Assembly (NCBI GenBank): GCA_947259485.1
Contig: CAMYLU010000011.1
Coordinates: forward strand, 27,883-91,882
Direction: 5' to 3'
DNA length: 64,000 bases
Origin: an uncultured Gammaproteobacteria bacterium
Lineage (GTDB): Bacteria; Pseudomonadota; Gammaproteobacteria; GCA-001735895
A program made the position numbers and the translations under genes. This document shows positions 26,323 to 34,774 of this stretch, piece after piece (the stretch's first letter is position 1; each line of letters begins with the position of its first letter). The notes beneath the pieces were generated by a model. It did no database searches. It was not told where the DNA came from and saw nothing but the letters and a program-made list of their open reading frames with translations.

Positions 26323-27414
26323 CTATTTAGCCAGCCACGCTTCAAAACGTTCGGCCAAATCGTCCTTGTTATCCGCCCACCATTCGAAATCATAGAAAAT
26401 GGCTCCTTTCATATTCTCGGGTGCCGTTGGCATATGCGGGGCCATATCTATGCCGAGGTCTGCATGTTTACCAACCATCGGTGCTGACGAGGCGCGTAAT
26501 GGGCCATAAGAAATGAATTTTGCCTGGTCTGCAAGACGTTGAGTGTCGGTTGCAAAACGCAGGTATTTCATTACTTCATCCTTATTAGGCGCACCTTTGG
26601 GAACCACCCAGCCGTCTAACTGAATTGCTTGTGCGTCCCAGAGCATCTTAATCGGCTGCTTGTTGACCTCGATTGCTTCGAACAACCGGCCGTTGTACGC
26701 GGAACCAAAAGCCACCTCGCCATCGGCGAGTAACTGCATCGGCTGGGAACCCTTGGTCCACCAGACAACCTGGTCCTTGATGGTGTCCAGTTTCGCGAAG
26801 GCTCTGGCAACTCCTTCCTCGGTATCCAGCACTTTATAAACATCTGCAGGTGCGACGCCGTCGGCAATCAGGGCCCATTCCAGATTCGGATCGGGACGTT
26901 TTTCGAGGGAACGCTTGCCAGGGAATTTTTTCAGATCGAAAACATCCGCCATTTTGGTGGGCGCGACATCAAAAATATCGGAACGATAGCCAAGTGTGGT
27001 CGAATAGGCGATCTGCGGAATAAAACAGTCTGATACGAGTGCCTTGCCGAAATCTACACTGGCCGGGGTCCCATCGGGTGCCGGAGCGAGATCCTTGTCG
27101 AAGTTAATTTCTTCGACCAGGCCTTCGTCGCATAGCGTTATTGCATTTGGCGCTTCAGCGTCGAGTAAGTCCCAGGTTACGTTGCCTGCTTCCACTTGTG
27201 CCCTCAGTTTTGAGGCTCCTTCCGAAGCGGAATCGTCGTTAACTATGGTAACGCCCGGATTCAGTTTCATGTAAGGTTCGTGATAAGCGCGCTGCTGGCT
27301 TTTCGTGTAGGCACCGCCCCAGGAAACCACGACCATCGTAATCTCCGCGTGGGCGATCGAGACCATTCCAGCTGCTACTGTCGCTAGCAGGGTCTTTGTT
27401 AAAATCTTGTTCAT
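26323..27414 (-). CDS. ABC transporter substrate-binding protein, PotD/F-like
   Basis: A 363-residue periplasmic protein with a signal peptide cut near AHAEITM (residue 24 of the mature start). VVSWGGAYTKSQQRAYHEPY is the usual opening of polyamine-type binding proteins. WWTKGSQPMQLLADGEVAFGSAYNGR and the end EWWADNKDDLAERFEAWLAK fit cluster D binding proteins. The ATG at 27414 is preferred over a TTG one codon earlier; GAGGAG lies about 10 bases upstream. The ligand is uncertain between polyamines and related cations. It is followed by a strong hairpin at 26262-26295. Confidence 0.9.
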   Translation of the reverse strand: MNKILTKTLLATVAAGMVSIAHAEITMVVVSWGGAYTKSQQRAYHEPYMKLNPGVTIVNDDSASEGASKLRAQVEAGNVTWDLLDAEAPNAITLCDEGLVEEINFDKDLAPAPDGTPASVDFGKALVSDCFIPQIAYSTTLGYRSDIFDVAPTKMADVFDLKKFPGKRSLEKRPDPNLEWALIADGVAPADVYKVLDTEEGVARAFAKLDTIKDQVVWWTKGSQPMQLLADGEVAFGSAYNGRLFEAIEVNKQPIKMLWDAQAIQLDGWVVPKGAPNKDEVMKYLRFATDTQRLADQAKFISYGPLRASSAPMVGKHADLGIDMAPHMPTAPENMKGAIFYDFEWWADNKDDLAERFEAWLAK

Positions 27415-27489
27415 CAAAAATGCTCCTCTTTACTTGTATCTAGTTATGAATAAACGAAAAATTCGTCGAATGGCCTGTTACTCCGGAAA

Positions 27490-28587
27490 CTAATCCGATG
27501 GGTCCAGTGCTCGACAGTCTTCCGCAGTCCAGCCGATATTAGCCGTGCCACCTTCTTCAAGTTGCGCGTGATTGGCTGAATTTGGAATCTTTACAATAAA
27601 ATCGTCATGCCCCAATACTGTGAAACGGGTACGGATGTGGTCTCCGAGGTAGATCAACTCTTCGGCGACGCCGTTGAAAATATTGGGTAATGAGCCCGGT
27701 TCCGGATTAACCGTGACGCGCTCGGGCCTCAGCGATAATGTGCTTCTATCACCCACTCCACCAACGTTAACTTTCTTGGCAACGACGGTGCCGGCGTTGT
27801 TGTCGATCTCAACCTTGACCGTATCACCGTTATCTTCTGAAACCTTGCCCAGAAAGCGGTTATTTTCACCGATAAAATTGGCGCAGAAAGCGTTTTCGGG
27901 TTTTTCGTATAATACTTCGGGTGGTGCGCATTGCTGGATGATGCCGTCATCAAATACCGCGATGCGGTTTGACATGGTTAGTGCTTCGCTTTGATCGTGG
28001 GTAACGTAGACTACAGTCAATCCGAGGTTTTCGCTGATGTGCTTGATTTCATATTGCATCTGCTCACGCAGGTTTTTATCCAGCGCGCCGAGCGGCTCGT
28101 CCATAAGCACCAGGTCGGGGTCGAAAACCAGCGATCGTGCGACCGCGACACGTTGCTGTTGTCCACCAGAAAGTTGTGCCGGACGCCGATCACCAAAGGG
28201 GCCCAGTTGCACCATATCCAGTGCGCGGTCGACCCGTTGCTTCTGTTCGGACTTATCCATGTTGCGAACCTGGAGTGGGAAGGCAAGGTTTTCTGCCACG
28301 GTCATATGCGGGAAAAGCGCATAATTCTGGAACACCATGCCGATTCCGCGTTTGTGGGGTGGAACTCGATTTATCGGATTATCCTTAAGGTATATTTCAC
28401 CGTGGGTGGCCGGTTCAAATCCTGCGAGCATCATCAGGCAAGTTGTTTTTCCGGAACCCGATGGCCCGAGCATGGTTAGGAACTCTCCATGTGCAACATC
28501 AAGATTGAGGCTTTTCACAACCAGCGATACGCCGTCGTAACTTTTTTGTATATCGACGAATCGTACAAGGGAATTATCACTCGACAT
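27490..28587 (-). CDS. ABC transporter ATPase, PotA-type
   Basis: A 365-residue cytosolic ATPase energising the system. Walker A is GPSGSGKTTCLMML (about 41), the signature LSGGQQQRVAVARSL (about 139), Walker B LVLMDEPLGALD and the switch His in VYVTHDQSEAL. The C-terminal 120 residues form the TOBE regulatory domain found in PotA. It is the first gene of the operon, 75 bases before the binding-protein gene. The order ATPase-binding protein-permease-permease is unusual only in having the binding protein second. Confidence 0.93.
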   Translation of the reverse strand: MSSDNSLVRFVDIQKSYDGVSLVVKSLNLDVAHGEFLTMLGPSGSGKTTCLMMLAGFEPATHGEIYLKDNPINRVPPHKRGIGMVFQNYALFPHMTVAENLAFPLQVRNMDKSEQKQRVDRALDMVQLGPFGDRRPAQLSGGQQQRVAVARSLVFDPDLVLMDEPLGALDKNLREQMQYEIKHISENLGLTVVYVTHDQSEALTMSNRIAVFDDGIIQQCAPPEVLYEKPENAFCANFIGENNRFLGKVSEDNGDTVKVEIDNNAGTVVAKKVNVGGVGDRSTLSLRPERVTVNPEPGSLPNIFNGVAEELIYLGDHIRTRFTVLGHDDFIVKIPNSANHAQLEEGGTANIGWTAEDCRALDPSD

Positions 28588-28645
28588 GGTAGGAATTTCT
28601 CGGCTGTTTATCGTGACTCTAGTTTTAGTTATTGGCCGGGATCTT

Positions 28646-28651
28646 ATTATA
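28646..28651 (-). promoter_or_regulatory. Candidate -10 element of the polyamine-type ABC operon
   Basis: A perfect TATAAT on the minus strand, with a leader of about 50 bases to the ATPase start at 28587. No good -35 hexamer lies at 16-18 bases, so an activator may be needed or the match may be chance. Confidence 0.3.
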
Positions 28652-28659
28652 TTTTCGAT

Positions 28660-29050
28660 GTCCGCAACCTTCGGTATCCCAACACCTTAGCGGTCTTATC
28701 CGGCAAAATCAACAGTTTTTCGGCTGCGCTGCCAGGCCGATACAAGTCTAGCGGTTATCAATGAACCAAAGCTGAACGAGTTAAATGGTTTCCAACCTTT
28801 ACCCCGGTGTTTGTTTTGAGTCCCCACCTCGGGATTGACGCTTTCAAGCAGGGAGTTGATAGCTAATGAACGCTGTTAAAAGATATGTGGTTTTGAGATT
28901 GATATCCGCCTTAACCGGCGTTAACGGCAACCGCTGTAAAAAAGCGAGAATGAATCTCTTCGGGGCAGTATAGTGCTTTGCATCGGATGGCGACAGGTCT
29001 CCAGGTACGACCTAACTGACAACGCCCATAGGAAAGCGTATTCTTGGCGC
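28660..29050. other. Intergenic region without a recognised gene
   Basis: This AT-richer stretch separates the divergent ABC operon and DUF4864 gene. Both strands lack a convincing reading frame with a ribosome site. TATAGT at 28969-28974 could serve the plus-strand gene at 29066, but without a clear -35. Nothing else was recognised. Confidence 0.4.
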
Positions 29051-29065
29051 TGGAGGTCATCAACT

Positions 29066-29572
29066 ATGTACGGATATAAAACTGCGTCAATAGCGGCGCT
29101 GATTATGGTCTGGTTTTGCGCAGCGCCTCTGCAAGCGGCGCTATCAAACAATCCGGACCAGGCGGCGATTCCTCAACCCGCGGCAGGTCTTGAACCCCAG
29201 GATGTCGTAAGAATCGTGATCAACGCTCTGGCCAATAACGACGAGCCATTTGTCGATGCCGGAATTGCCACAACTTTCGCATTTGCCTCGCCGGCCAACA
29301 AGGTTAACACCGGTCCGCTGGACAAGTTTACGCAAATGGTCAAAAACGACGTTTACGGAATCATGGTCGATCACGTCGAGAGCAATTTCAGCAAGATCGT
29401 CTATGACGACAACGATGCTTACCAATTGGTGCAGTTGAAGGGCAAAAATGGCATCGAGATCGTGTTTGCGTTTCGACTCAGCAAACAAATCGATGGCGAA
29501 TTCGATGGCATGTGGATGACCGATGCGGTATGGCCGGTTGGAGACGCCATGGTTCCGCAGCAGGATTTTTAA
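29066..29572 (+). CDS. Exported DUF4864-domain protein
   Basis: A 168-residue protein with a signal peptide (hydrophobic core AALIMVWFCAAPLQA) and a soluble domain. LEPQDVVRIVINALANNDEPFVDAGIATTFAFASPANKVNTGPLDKFTQMV, spread over residues 50-95, is the DUF4864 pattern, an NTF2-like fold with unknown function. The ATG at 29066 is preferred to an in-frame start 31 codons upstream because GGAGG lies nine bases before it and the signal peptide then starts at once. It precedes the protease gene by 95 bases. Confidence 0.8.
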   Translation: MYGYKTASIAALIMVWFCAAPLQAALSNNPDQAAIPQPAAGLEPQDVVRIVINALANNDEPFVDAGIATTFAFASPANKVNTGPLDKFTQMVKNDVYGIMVDHVESNFSKIVYDDNDAYQLVQLKGKNGIEIVFAFRLSKQIDGEFDGMWMTDAVWPVGDAMVPQQDF

Positions 29573-29667
29573 GCCAGGAATTGATCCCCGTCCTCTACCC
29601 GGGGTGACTTAAGTATATGCAAATCGCGATGGCAGTTCACGGTTCAAGTCTGTAATGGATAAACGCG

Positions 29668-31248
29668 ATGGTTGATAACAACAACAGCGCCGAGGATAAA
29701 CTCAATGCGCCTGCTTCGCTGGAAATTCTGACCGGACCAGCGCGTGGCACCGCGTCCTGGTTGAGCGGCGCCGCGCTCGATATATCGTTGAACGAGGAGG
29801 ACATGATTCGTGTCGCCGAGGCAGGCAGCGAACCGCTTCGGGATGGCGTTGTCGCGCGATTGCATCGTTCGGGGGACGGGTACGAGATCGAAGCGCGCGA
29901 ACAAAATGCGCTGTGGATAAACGGTACACGCGTTGACTCGAAACAGCTGGAGCAGCGTGACCTGATCGAATTTGGTGATAAGGGCCCCCTCTCGCGCTAT
30001 CGCGTTCACCACCAGGGTGACCGGGTCAGACGTTCACTCGGCGATATGCTCGACGATGTCATCGATTACACCCGCGTCAGCCGTCAGCCCCGATTTGCGC
30101 GCCTGCAAAAAGCGTTTCGAGATTTATGCCTGGACTTTGCACTCAAGACAACGATTTTATTTCGCGCCAGCGTGATTCTCGCACTGGTGGCGCTCGCCGT
30201 GATTGTATACCAGCAGTACCGCTCCGGCCTCCTGTTACAGCAACAGGCCGAGACTAGTGCGCACAAGCTTGCAGATTTCGCCCGCGCCTTGAAACGCACC
30301 AACCGCGAAGCCCTGCGCCCGTCTGATCTTAATCAATTGCGCCAGGAACTGGGTCACTCTTTGAGCGCCGCCGCCGAAAGGCTTGAGCAGCTGGAACAGC
30401 GCTCTGCAGCAAGCACCCGCATCATTGCCGAGGCAACCCGTTCAATCGTGTTTTTACAGGGTGCTTATGGCTTTCGTGATAACGAAACCGACCGCATGCT
30501 GCGTTACCAGGTCGATGCGGAAGGCAACACATTGTTCACGTTACGCGGTCAACCGCTGCTGACCCTGGAAGGCGAGGGTGACATCGCCGAGAGACGATTC
30601 ACCGGTACCGGTTTCGCAGTCAATAAGAGTGGGGCGCTATTAACCAACCGACATGTCGCTTTGCCGTGGGAAGAAGATACCAGTGACGAAGCGTTGATTG
30701 CAGCTGGAATGGAACCGGTATTGATCAAGTTCGTGGGTTACCTGCCCGGCATCGAGGCCGCGTTTCCGGTCGAGTTACTCAAGGCCAGCGACGAGGCCGA
30801 CCTCGCTGTCCTGCAGTGCAGTGAAGTCGTCGATGGCCTGCCGTACCTGGATTTCAGCACTCGACTACCCACGCCTGGGGACGAGGTTATCGTCATGGGA
30901 TATCCCACCGGCATGCGTTCGATGCTGGCACAAACAGGAGATGATTTCCTGGCTGAATTACAGGCAGATGAAAGTCTCGACTTCTGGGAGGTCGCCGAAC
31001 GTCTGTCGCGGGCGCAGTTTATTCGTCCGCTCGCGAGCCGGGGCATTGTCGGTCAGCGTTCTGAATCAACCGTGGTTTACGATGCCGACACCACGCACGG
31101 CGGTAGTGGTGGCCCGGTGCTCGATATTGACGGTAATGCAATTGCGATCAATACCGCGATTATTCCAGAATATGGCGGTTCCAATTTTGGTGTCCCGGTC
31201 GAATATGCGCGCCGGTTACTGGCAGATGCTGGGGTCGATATCCATTAG
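29668..31248 (+). CDS. FHA-like/transmembrane/trypsin-like serine protease fusion
   Basis: A 526-residue single-pass membrane protein. Residues 15-115 look like a degenerate forkhead-associated domain (ALWINGTRV...LIEFG is its last part). A helix at 165-185 (ASVILALVALAVIVYQQY) crosses the membrane, followed by a coiled coil (190-250) and a trypsin-like domain (260-526). The catalytic triad is H329 in LTNRHV, D378 in DEADLAVL and S480 in THGGSGGP. No PDZ domain follows, unlike DegP. The layout suggests a cytoplasmic phosphopeptide sensor joined to a periplasmic protease; this role is inferred. The neighbours give no substrate. Confidence 0.85.
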   Translation: MVDNNNSAEDKLNAPASLEILTGPARGTASWLSGAALDISLNEEDMIRVAEAGSEPLRDGVVARLHRSGDGYEIEAREQNALWINGTRVDSKQLEQRDLIEFGDKGPLSRYRVHHQGDRVRRSLGDMLDDVIDYTRVSRQPRFARLQKAFRDLCLDFALKTTILFRASVILALVALAVIVYQQYRSGLLLQQQAETSAHKLADFARALKRTNREALRPSDLNQLRQELGHSLSAAAERLEQLEQRSAASTRIIAEATRSIVFLQGAYGFRDNETDRMLRYQVDAEGNTLFTLRGQPLLTLEGEGDIAERRFTGTGFAVNKSGALLTNRHVALPWEEDTSDEALIAAGMEPVLIKFVGYLPGIEAAFPVELLKASDEADLAVLQCSEVVDGLPYLDFSTRLPTPGDEVIVMGYPTGMRSMLAQTGDDFLAELQADESLDFWEVAERLSRAQFIRPLASRGIVGQRSESTVVYDADTTHGGSGGPVLDIDGNAIAINTAIIPEYGGSNFGVPVEYARRLLADAGVDIH

Positions 31249-31325
31249 CGTGCACTGCGACCAAACTTAATCCATTAATGATGGTGTAGCGTATAAGCCT
31301 TTGTTAACAACTGCCGACGTTGAAA

Positions 31326-31742
31326 ATGAAGAAGCTAATCGTTTTGATCCTGAGCTGTCTGAGTGTCGCCTGTATCAGGGGTTACAATCCCACCTACTCC
31401 TTCAATCAGATCCAGGTAGTTAATCTATCGGGTACAGCCATTGAGGACGTTTCTGCAAGCGTTGCCGGGACTGCAAAAAACATCAGTTGTGAAAAGGTGG
31501 TGAAAAATGCCATTTGCAGTGACTACTTTGGCAAGCGTGCATACCCGCAGCAAGGAATCGAACTGAGCTGGATTCACGGGGACGGTAGCCGAAAATCCGA
31601 CGTACAATCGCCGCCAATACCGTCTTTTTACATTCCCGCGATTCCGCTACGCCTCGTGCACGAGATTAATGAAGCAGGATCGGTGAAGGCCAGTTACCAG
31701 CAGGAAGAGCTGGATCGTGACGGTGGCATGATGTATTTTTGA
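31326..31742 (+). CDS. Small lipoprotein of unknown function
   Basis: A 138-residue protein with a lipoprotein signal peptide: MKKLIVLILSCLSVAC, lipobox cysteine at 16, followed by IRGYNP. The mature part has DVSASVAGTAKNISCEKVVKN with a second and third cysteine that could pair. No domain was recognised. The ATG at 31326 is preferred to a TTG two codons upstream. It follows the protease gene by 77 bases. Confidence 0.65.
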   Translation: MKKLIVLILSCLSVACIRGYNPTYSFNQIQVVNLSGTAIEDVSASVAGTAKNISCEKVVKNAICSDYFGKRAYPQQGIELSWIHGDGSRKSDVQSPPIPSFYIPAIPLRLVHEINEAGSVKASYQQEELDRDGGMMYF

Positions 31743-31846
31743 TTGCGGCGACTCGACCGATCGTTGCGAATGCAAATCAGCAATAAACGGAGAGTTTCGG
31801 CAACGCGGCTTCAGTAACATAGTGATCATATTCAACTATTGAGAGT

Positions 31847-32725
31847 ATGATTAAAGCCATGTCACAGCAACGCGATAAAACGATTAGCAAGTTCATTGAG
31901 TTGGCACGCTATATTGCCGCCAACGCGGACGAATCACTAACCCTGGAAACGCTAGCCGCGCGAGTGCACCTTTCGCCGTCGAGAATGCAGCGCGTATTTA
32001 AATCGACCTTGGGCGTGTCACCGAAGAAATTTCAGCAAGCGGCTCGCAGTGAGCGCTTTAAATCCCTATTGCGTTCCGGCATCGATATCACCGACGCAAT
32101 TTTCGAGGCAGGTTACGGATCGACGAGCCGTGTTTATAGCCAGGCCATGCATAATATCGGCATGACACCGGCGCGCTACCGCGCCGGCGGCAAAGGTGAA
32201 ATCCTGACCTGGGCCTGCCGTGACACCGTGCTGGGGCCAATCTTGATGGCCGCGACTGATCGCGGGGTTTGCTTCGCCCAGTTCGGTGACAGCTGCGACA
32301 AGTTGTTGCAGCAATTGCAACGAGAATTCCCACAGGCCGAGCTAAAGCAATTCACTGATGATTCTTCGACGCAACTCGAGCAATGGATTGACGCGCTTAA
32401 CGCCTACATCCAGAATAAACAACCGCGCCCGGAATTACCGCTTGATTTGCGAGGGACCGCGTTTCAAATCAAGGTCTGGGAGTTCCTCCTTAGCCTCGAC
32501 GATGGCGACGTCATGAGTTATTCCGAACTGGCCGGGGCGATCGACAAGCCCAGGGCAGTGCGGGCCGCCGCGACCGCCTGCGGGGCGAACCGCATCGCGG
32601 TGCTGGTTCCCTGCCACCGCATTCTACGCGGAGATGGGGGACTTGGCGGTTATCGCTGGGGCCTGGAACGCAAACGAGCCTTGCTCGATGCCGAACGAGC
32701 GCGCAAAACGGCTGTGCCATCATGA
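31847..32725 (+). CDS. Ada-like AraC regulator/O6-alkylguanine-DNA methyltransferase lacking the Ada zinc domain
   Basis: A 292-residue fusion: an AraC-type helix-turn-helix pair (15-112, LAARVHLSPSRMQRVFK and ITDAIFEAGYGSTSRVYSQA) and a methyltransferase domain (118-285). The alkyl-acceptor is C256 in VPCHRIL, with the following GDGGLGGYRWG loop. The N-terminal zinc domain that repairs methylphosphotriesters and turns Ada into an activator is absent, so any adaptive switch must work differently. A second start 12 bases on (MSQQRDK) is possible. It converges with the CoA-transferase gene. Confidence 0.9.
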   Translation: MIKAMSQQRDKTISKFIELARYIAANADESLTLETLAARVHLSPSRMQRVFKSTLGVSPKKFQQAARSERFKSLLRSGIDITDAIFEAGYGSTSRVYSQAMHNIGMTPARYRAGGKGEILTWACRDTVLGPILMAATDRGVCFAQFGDSCDKLLQQLQREFPQAELKQFTDDSSTQLEQWIDALNAYIQNKQPRPELPLDLRGTAFQIKVWEFLLSLDDGDVMSYSELAGAIDKPRAVRAAATACGANRIAVLVPCHRILRGDGGLGGYRWGLERKRALLDAERARKTAVPS

Positions 32726-32762
32726 ATCAAAGAGGTATTACCGCCTCGGTTCGCGGCTAAGA

Positions 32763-33968
32763 TCATCCGACAATAACGTCGCCGGCAGCGACCAGCGCCT
32801 CGATCTCGCTATCGCTGTAACCGTATTCGCCGAGAATTTCGCGTGTGTGCTCGCCGAGTTGCGGCGCGCCGCGAGATATGTGTGTCGGGGTTGCAGAAAA
32901 TTTCACCGGGGAGCCCAGGGTTCGCGTGGGGCCGAGGCGGCTGTGCTCGACCTCGACCACCATGTCGCGCGCTATGACCTGGGGGTCCGAGAGCATTTCG
33001 CCGATGGACAATACCGGACTTGCAGGGACGCCCGCGGCTTCCAGCTGCCGCAGCCAGTCGGCGGTGTTGTGCTGTCTTAATCTTTCGCTCAGGATCTCAA
33101 CCAGCGCGGGGAGGTTTTGCATGCGTAGCGCGTTGTCGACGAAGCGTTCGTCCTGCGCGAGGTCGGGCATCTCGATGATCTCGACCAGGCGCAACCAGTT
33201 AGCCTGGTTAGCCGCACCGATATTGATCCAGCCGTTCGCTGTTGGCATCGCCTGGTAGGGTGCTGCCATTGGATGGGCGGAACCGATGGCCTGCGGCGAC
33301 ACTCCGGTAGCCAGAAATATCGCCGATACCCAGGCCGTATTGATAATACTGCCTTCGAGCAGCGAGGTGTCGACCAGCTGGCCTTCGCCAGTTTTCAGGC
33401 GATGAATATAGGCCGCCAGTACACCCATAGCGGCCAGCATGCCGGCACTGATATCACCGACCGGAACCCCGGCCTTGATGGGCGGGCGTCCGGCGCCTTC
33501 GCCGGTGACACTCATGAGCCCCGACATCCCCTGGGCGATCAGATCGAAGCCGGGGCGATCGGCATAAGGGCCAGTGCGGCCAAAGCCGGTAATCTGACAA
33601 TAAATGAGCGCCGGATTCTGTTGGCGCAAGGTCTCGTAACCCAGGCCGAGGGCTTCCATCGTGCCCACTCGATAATTTTCGATGACCACGTCGGCAGTCG
33701 CGAGCAGCCTGCGCAATACCGACCTGCCGTCTTCGGATTTCAGGTTGATGGCGGTACCCCGTTTATTGCGATTGAGGATCATGAATGCGGCTGACTCGCC
33801 ATCTACTTCCGGGGGCACCATGCGCCGGGTATCGTCGCCGCCCGGAACCTTTTCGACCTTGATGACATCCGCACCCATGTCGGCCAACAGTTGCCCGCAT
33901 ACCGGTCCAGCCATGATATGTGCCAGTTCGATGACCTTAAGGCCCAGCAACGGTCCCGATGTCGACAT
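32763..33968 (-). CDS. Family III CoA-transferase (CaiB/BaiF type)
   Basis: A 401-residue enzyme transferring CoA between carboxylic acids. LKVIELAHIMAGPVCGQLLADMGADVIKVE at residues about 9-38 (two blocks) is the family N-terminus with the catalytic Asp in the following NRNKRGTAINLKS region typically near 170; GFGRTGPYADRPGFDLIAQGMSG is the core motif. It is the last gene of the TRAP/aminotransferase operon, two bases after the crotonase stop. Donor and acceptor are unknown; succinyl-CoA is a frequent donor. Confidence 0.9.
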   Translation of the reverse strand: MSTSGPLLGLKVIELAHIMAGPVCGQLLADMGADVIKVEKVPGGDDTRRMVPPEVDGESAAFMILNRNKRGTAINLKSEDGRSVLRRLLATADVVIENYRVGTMEALGLGYETLRQQNPALIYCQITGFGRTGPYADRPGFDLIAQGMSGLMSVTGEGAGRPPIKAGVPVGDISAGMLAAMGVLAAYIHRLKTGEGQLVDTSLLEGSIINTAWVSAIFLATGVSPQAIGSAHPMAAPYQAMPTANGWINIGAANQANWLRLVEIIEMPDLAQDERFVDNALRMQNLPALVEILSERLRQHNTADWLRQLEAAGVPASPVLSIGEMLSDPQVIARDMVVEVEHSRLGPTRTLGSPVKFSATPTHISRGAPQLGEHTREILGEYGYSDSEIEALVAAGDVIVG

Positions 33969-33970
33969 GT

Positions 33971-34753
33971 TTACTTACCCTTGAATACGGGTTTGGTTTT
34001 ATCGAGGAAGGACTGGTAGCCGATATGGAAATCCTCGGTATCGTAACACAGGTAACTGGCGTCCTTTTCCGCTTCGGTTAGTGGTGCGGGATCACCGAGA
34101 CGGCGCATGAACTGTTTGTGCCAGCGCGCCACTAACGGTGCGCCATCGGCAATCCGCCTCGCAGTGGCATAGGCTTCATCGATTACCTCGTCATCCGAGA
34201 CGACACGTGTCACCAGGCCTTTTTGCAGCGCTTCGGCGGCGTCCAGAATACGACCCTCGAGCAGGATTTCCATGGTCACGGCTTTGCCGACGAGCTCATA
34301 CAGGCCCTGCATCTCACGAATACCGGCGCATAGGCCGAGACGTTTGATCGGGATGCCAAAACGGCTCGTTTCGCCGCAAATGCGAAGATCGCACAGGCTT
34401 GCAATCTCGAGACCTCCACCGACGCAGATACCCTGGATGAGGGCGACCAGTGGGACAGGACACTCGCCGAGCGCCGCTAGCGCCGCATGGTGGATTTCAC
34501 CATATTCTTTCGCGTCTTTGCTATTGGAACGGGCATCCTTGAATTCTGAAATATCGTTGCCGGGGGCAAAGGACTTGTCGCCCGCGCCGCGCAGGACGAT
34601 ACAACGCAAGCTGTCATCGGAAGAGAATCCGCGTATGGTTTCGCCCAACTGACGCCACATTGGCTTGATCAATGCATTCAGTTTTTCCGGGCGATTGAGG
34701 GTAACCGTGGCGATATCCTGATCGCGCTCCAGCAGGATTAACTCTGCGCTCAT
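33971..34753 (-). CDS. Enoyl-CoA hydratase/isomerase family protein
   Basis: A 260-residue crotonase-fold enzyme acting on an acyl-CoA. FAPGNDISEF (about 66) and ALIQGICVGGGLEIASLCDLRIC (about 103) give the two oxyanion-hole segments. The position of the usual hydratase glutamates is not clear enough to choose hydratase, isomerase or dehalogenase. It lies between the TRAP permease gene (21 bases upstream) and the CoA-transferase gene, so it probably acts on the CoA ester made by its partner from the imported acid. Confidence 0.88.
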   Translation of the reverse strand: MSAELILLERDQDIATVTLNRPEKLNALIKPMWRQLGETIRGFSSDDSLRCIVLRGAGDKSFAPGNDISEFKDARSNSKDAKEYGEIHHAALAALGECPVPLVALIQGICVGGGLEIASLCDLRICGETSRFGIPIKRLGLCAGIREMQGLYELVGKAVTMEILLEGRILDAAEALQKGLVTRVVSDDEVIDEAYATARRIADGAPLVARWHKQFMRRLGDPAPLTEAEKDASYLCYDTEDFHIGYQSFLDKTKPVFKGK

Positions 34754-34774
34754 ATCGTTGAATCTCCTTGTAAG

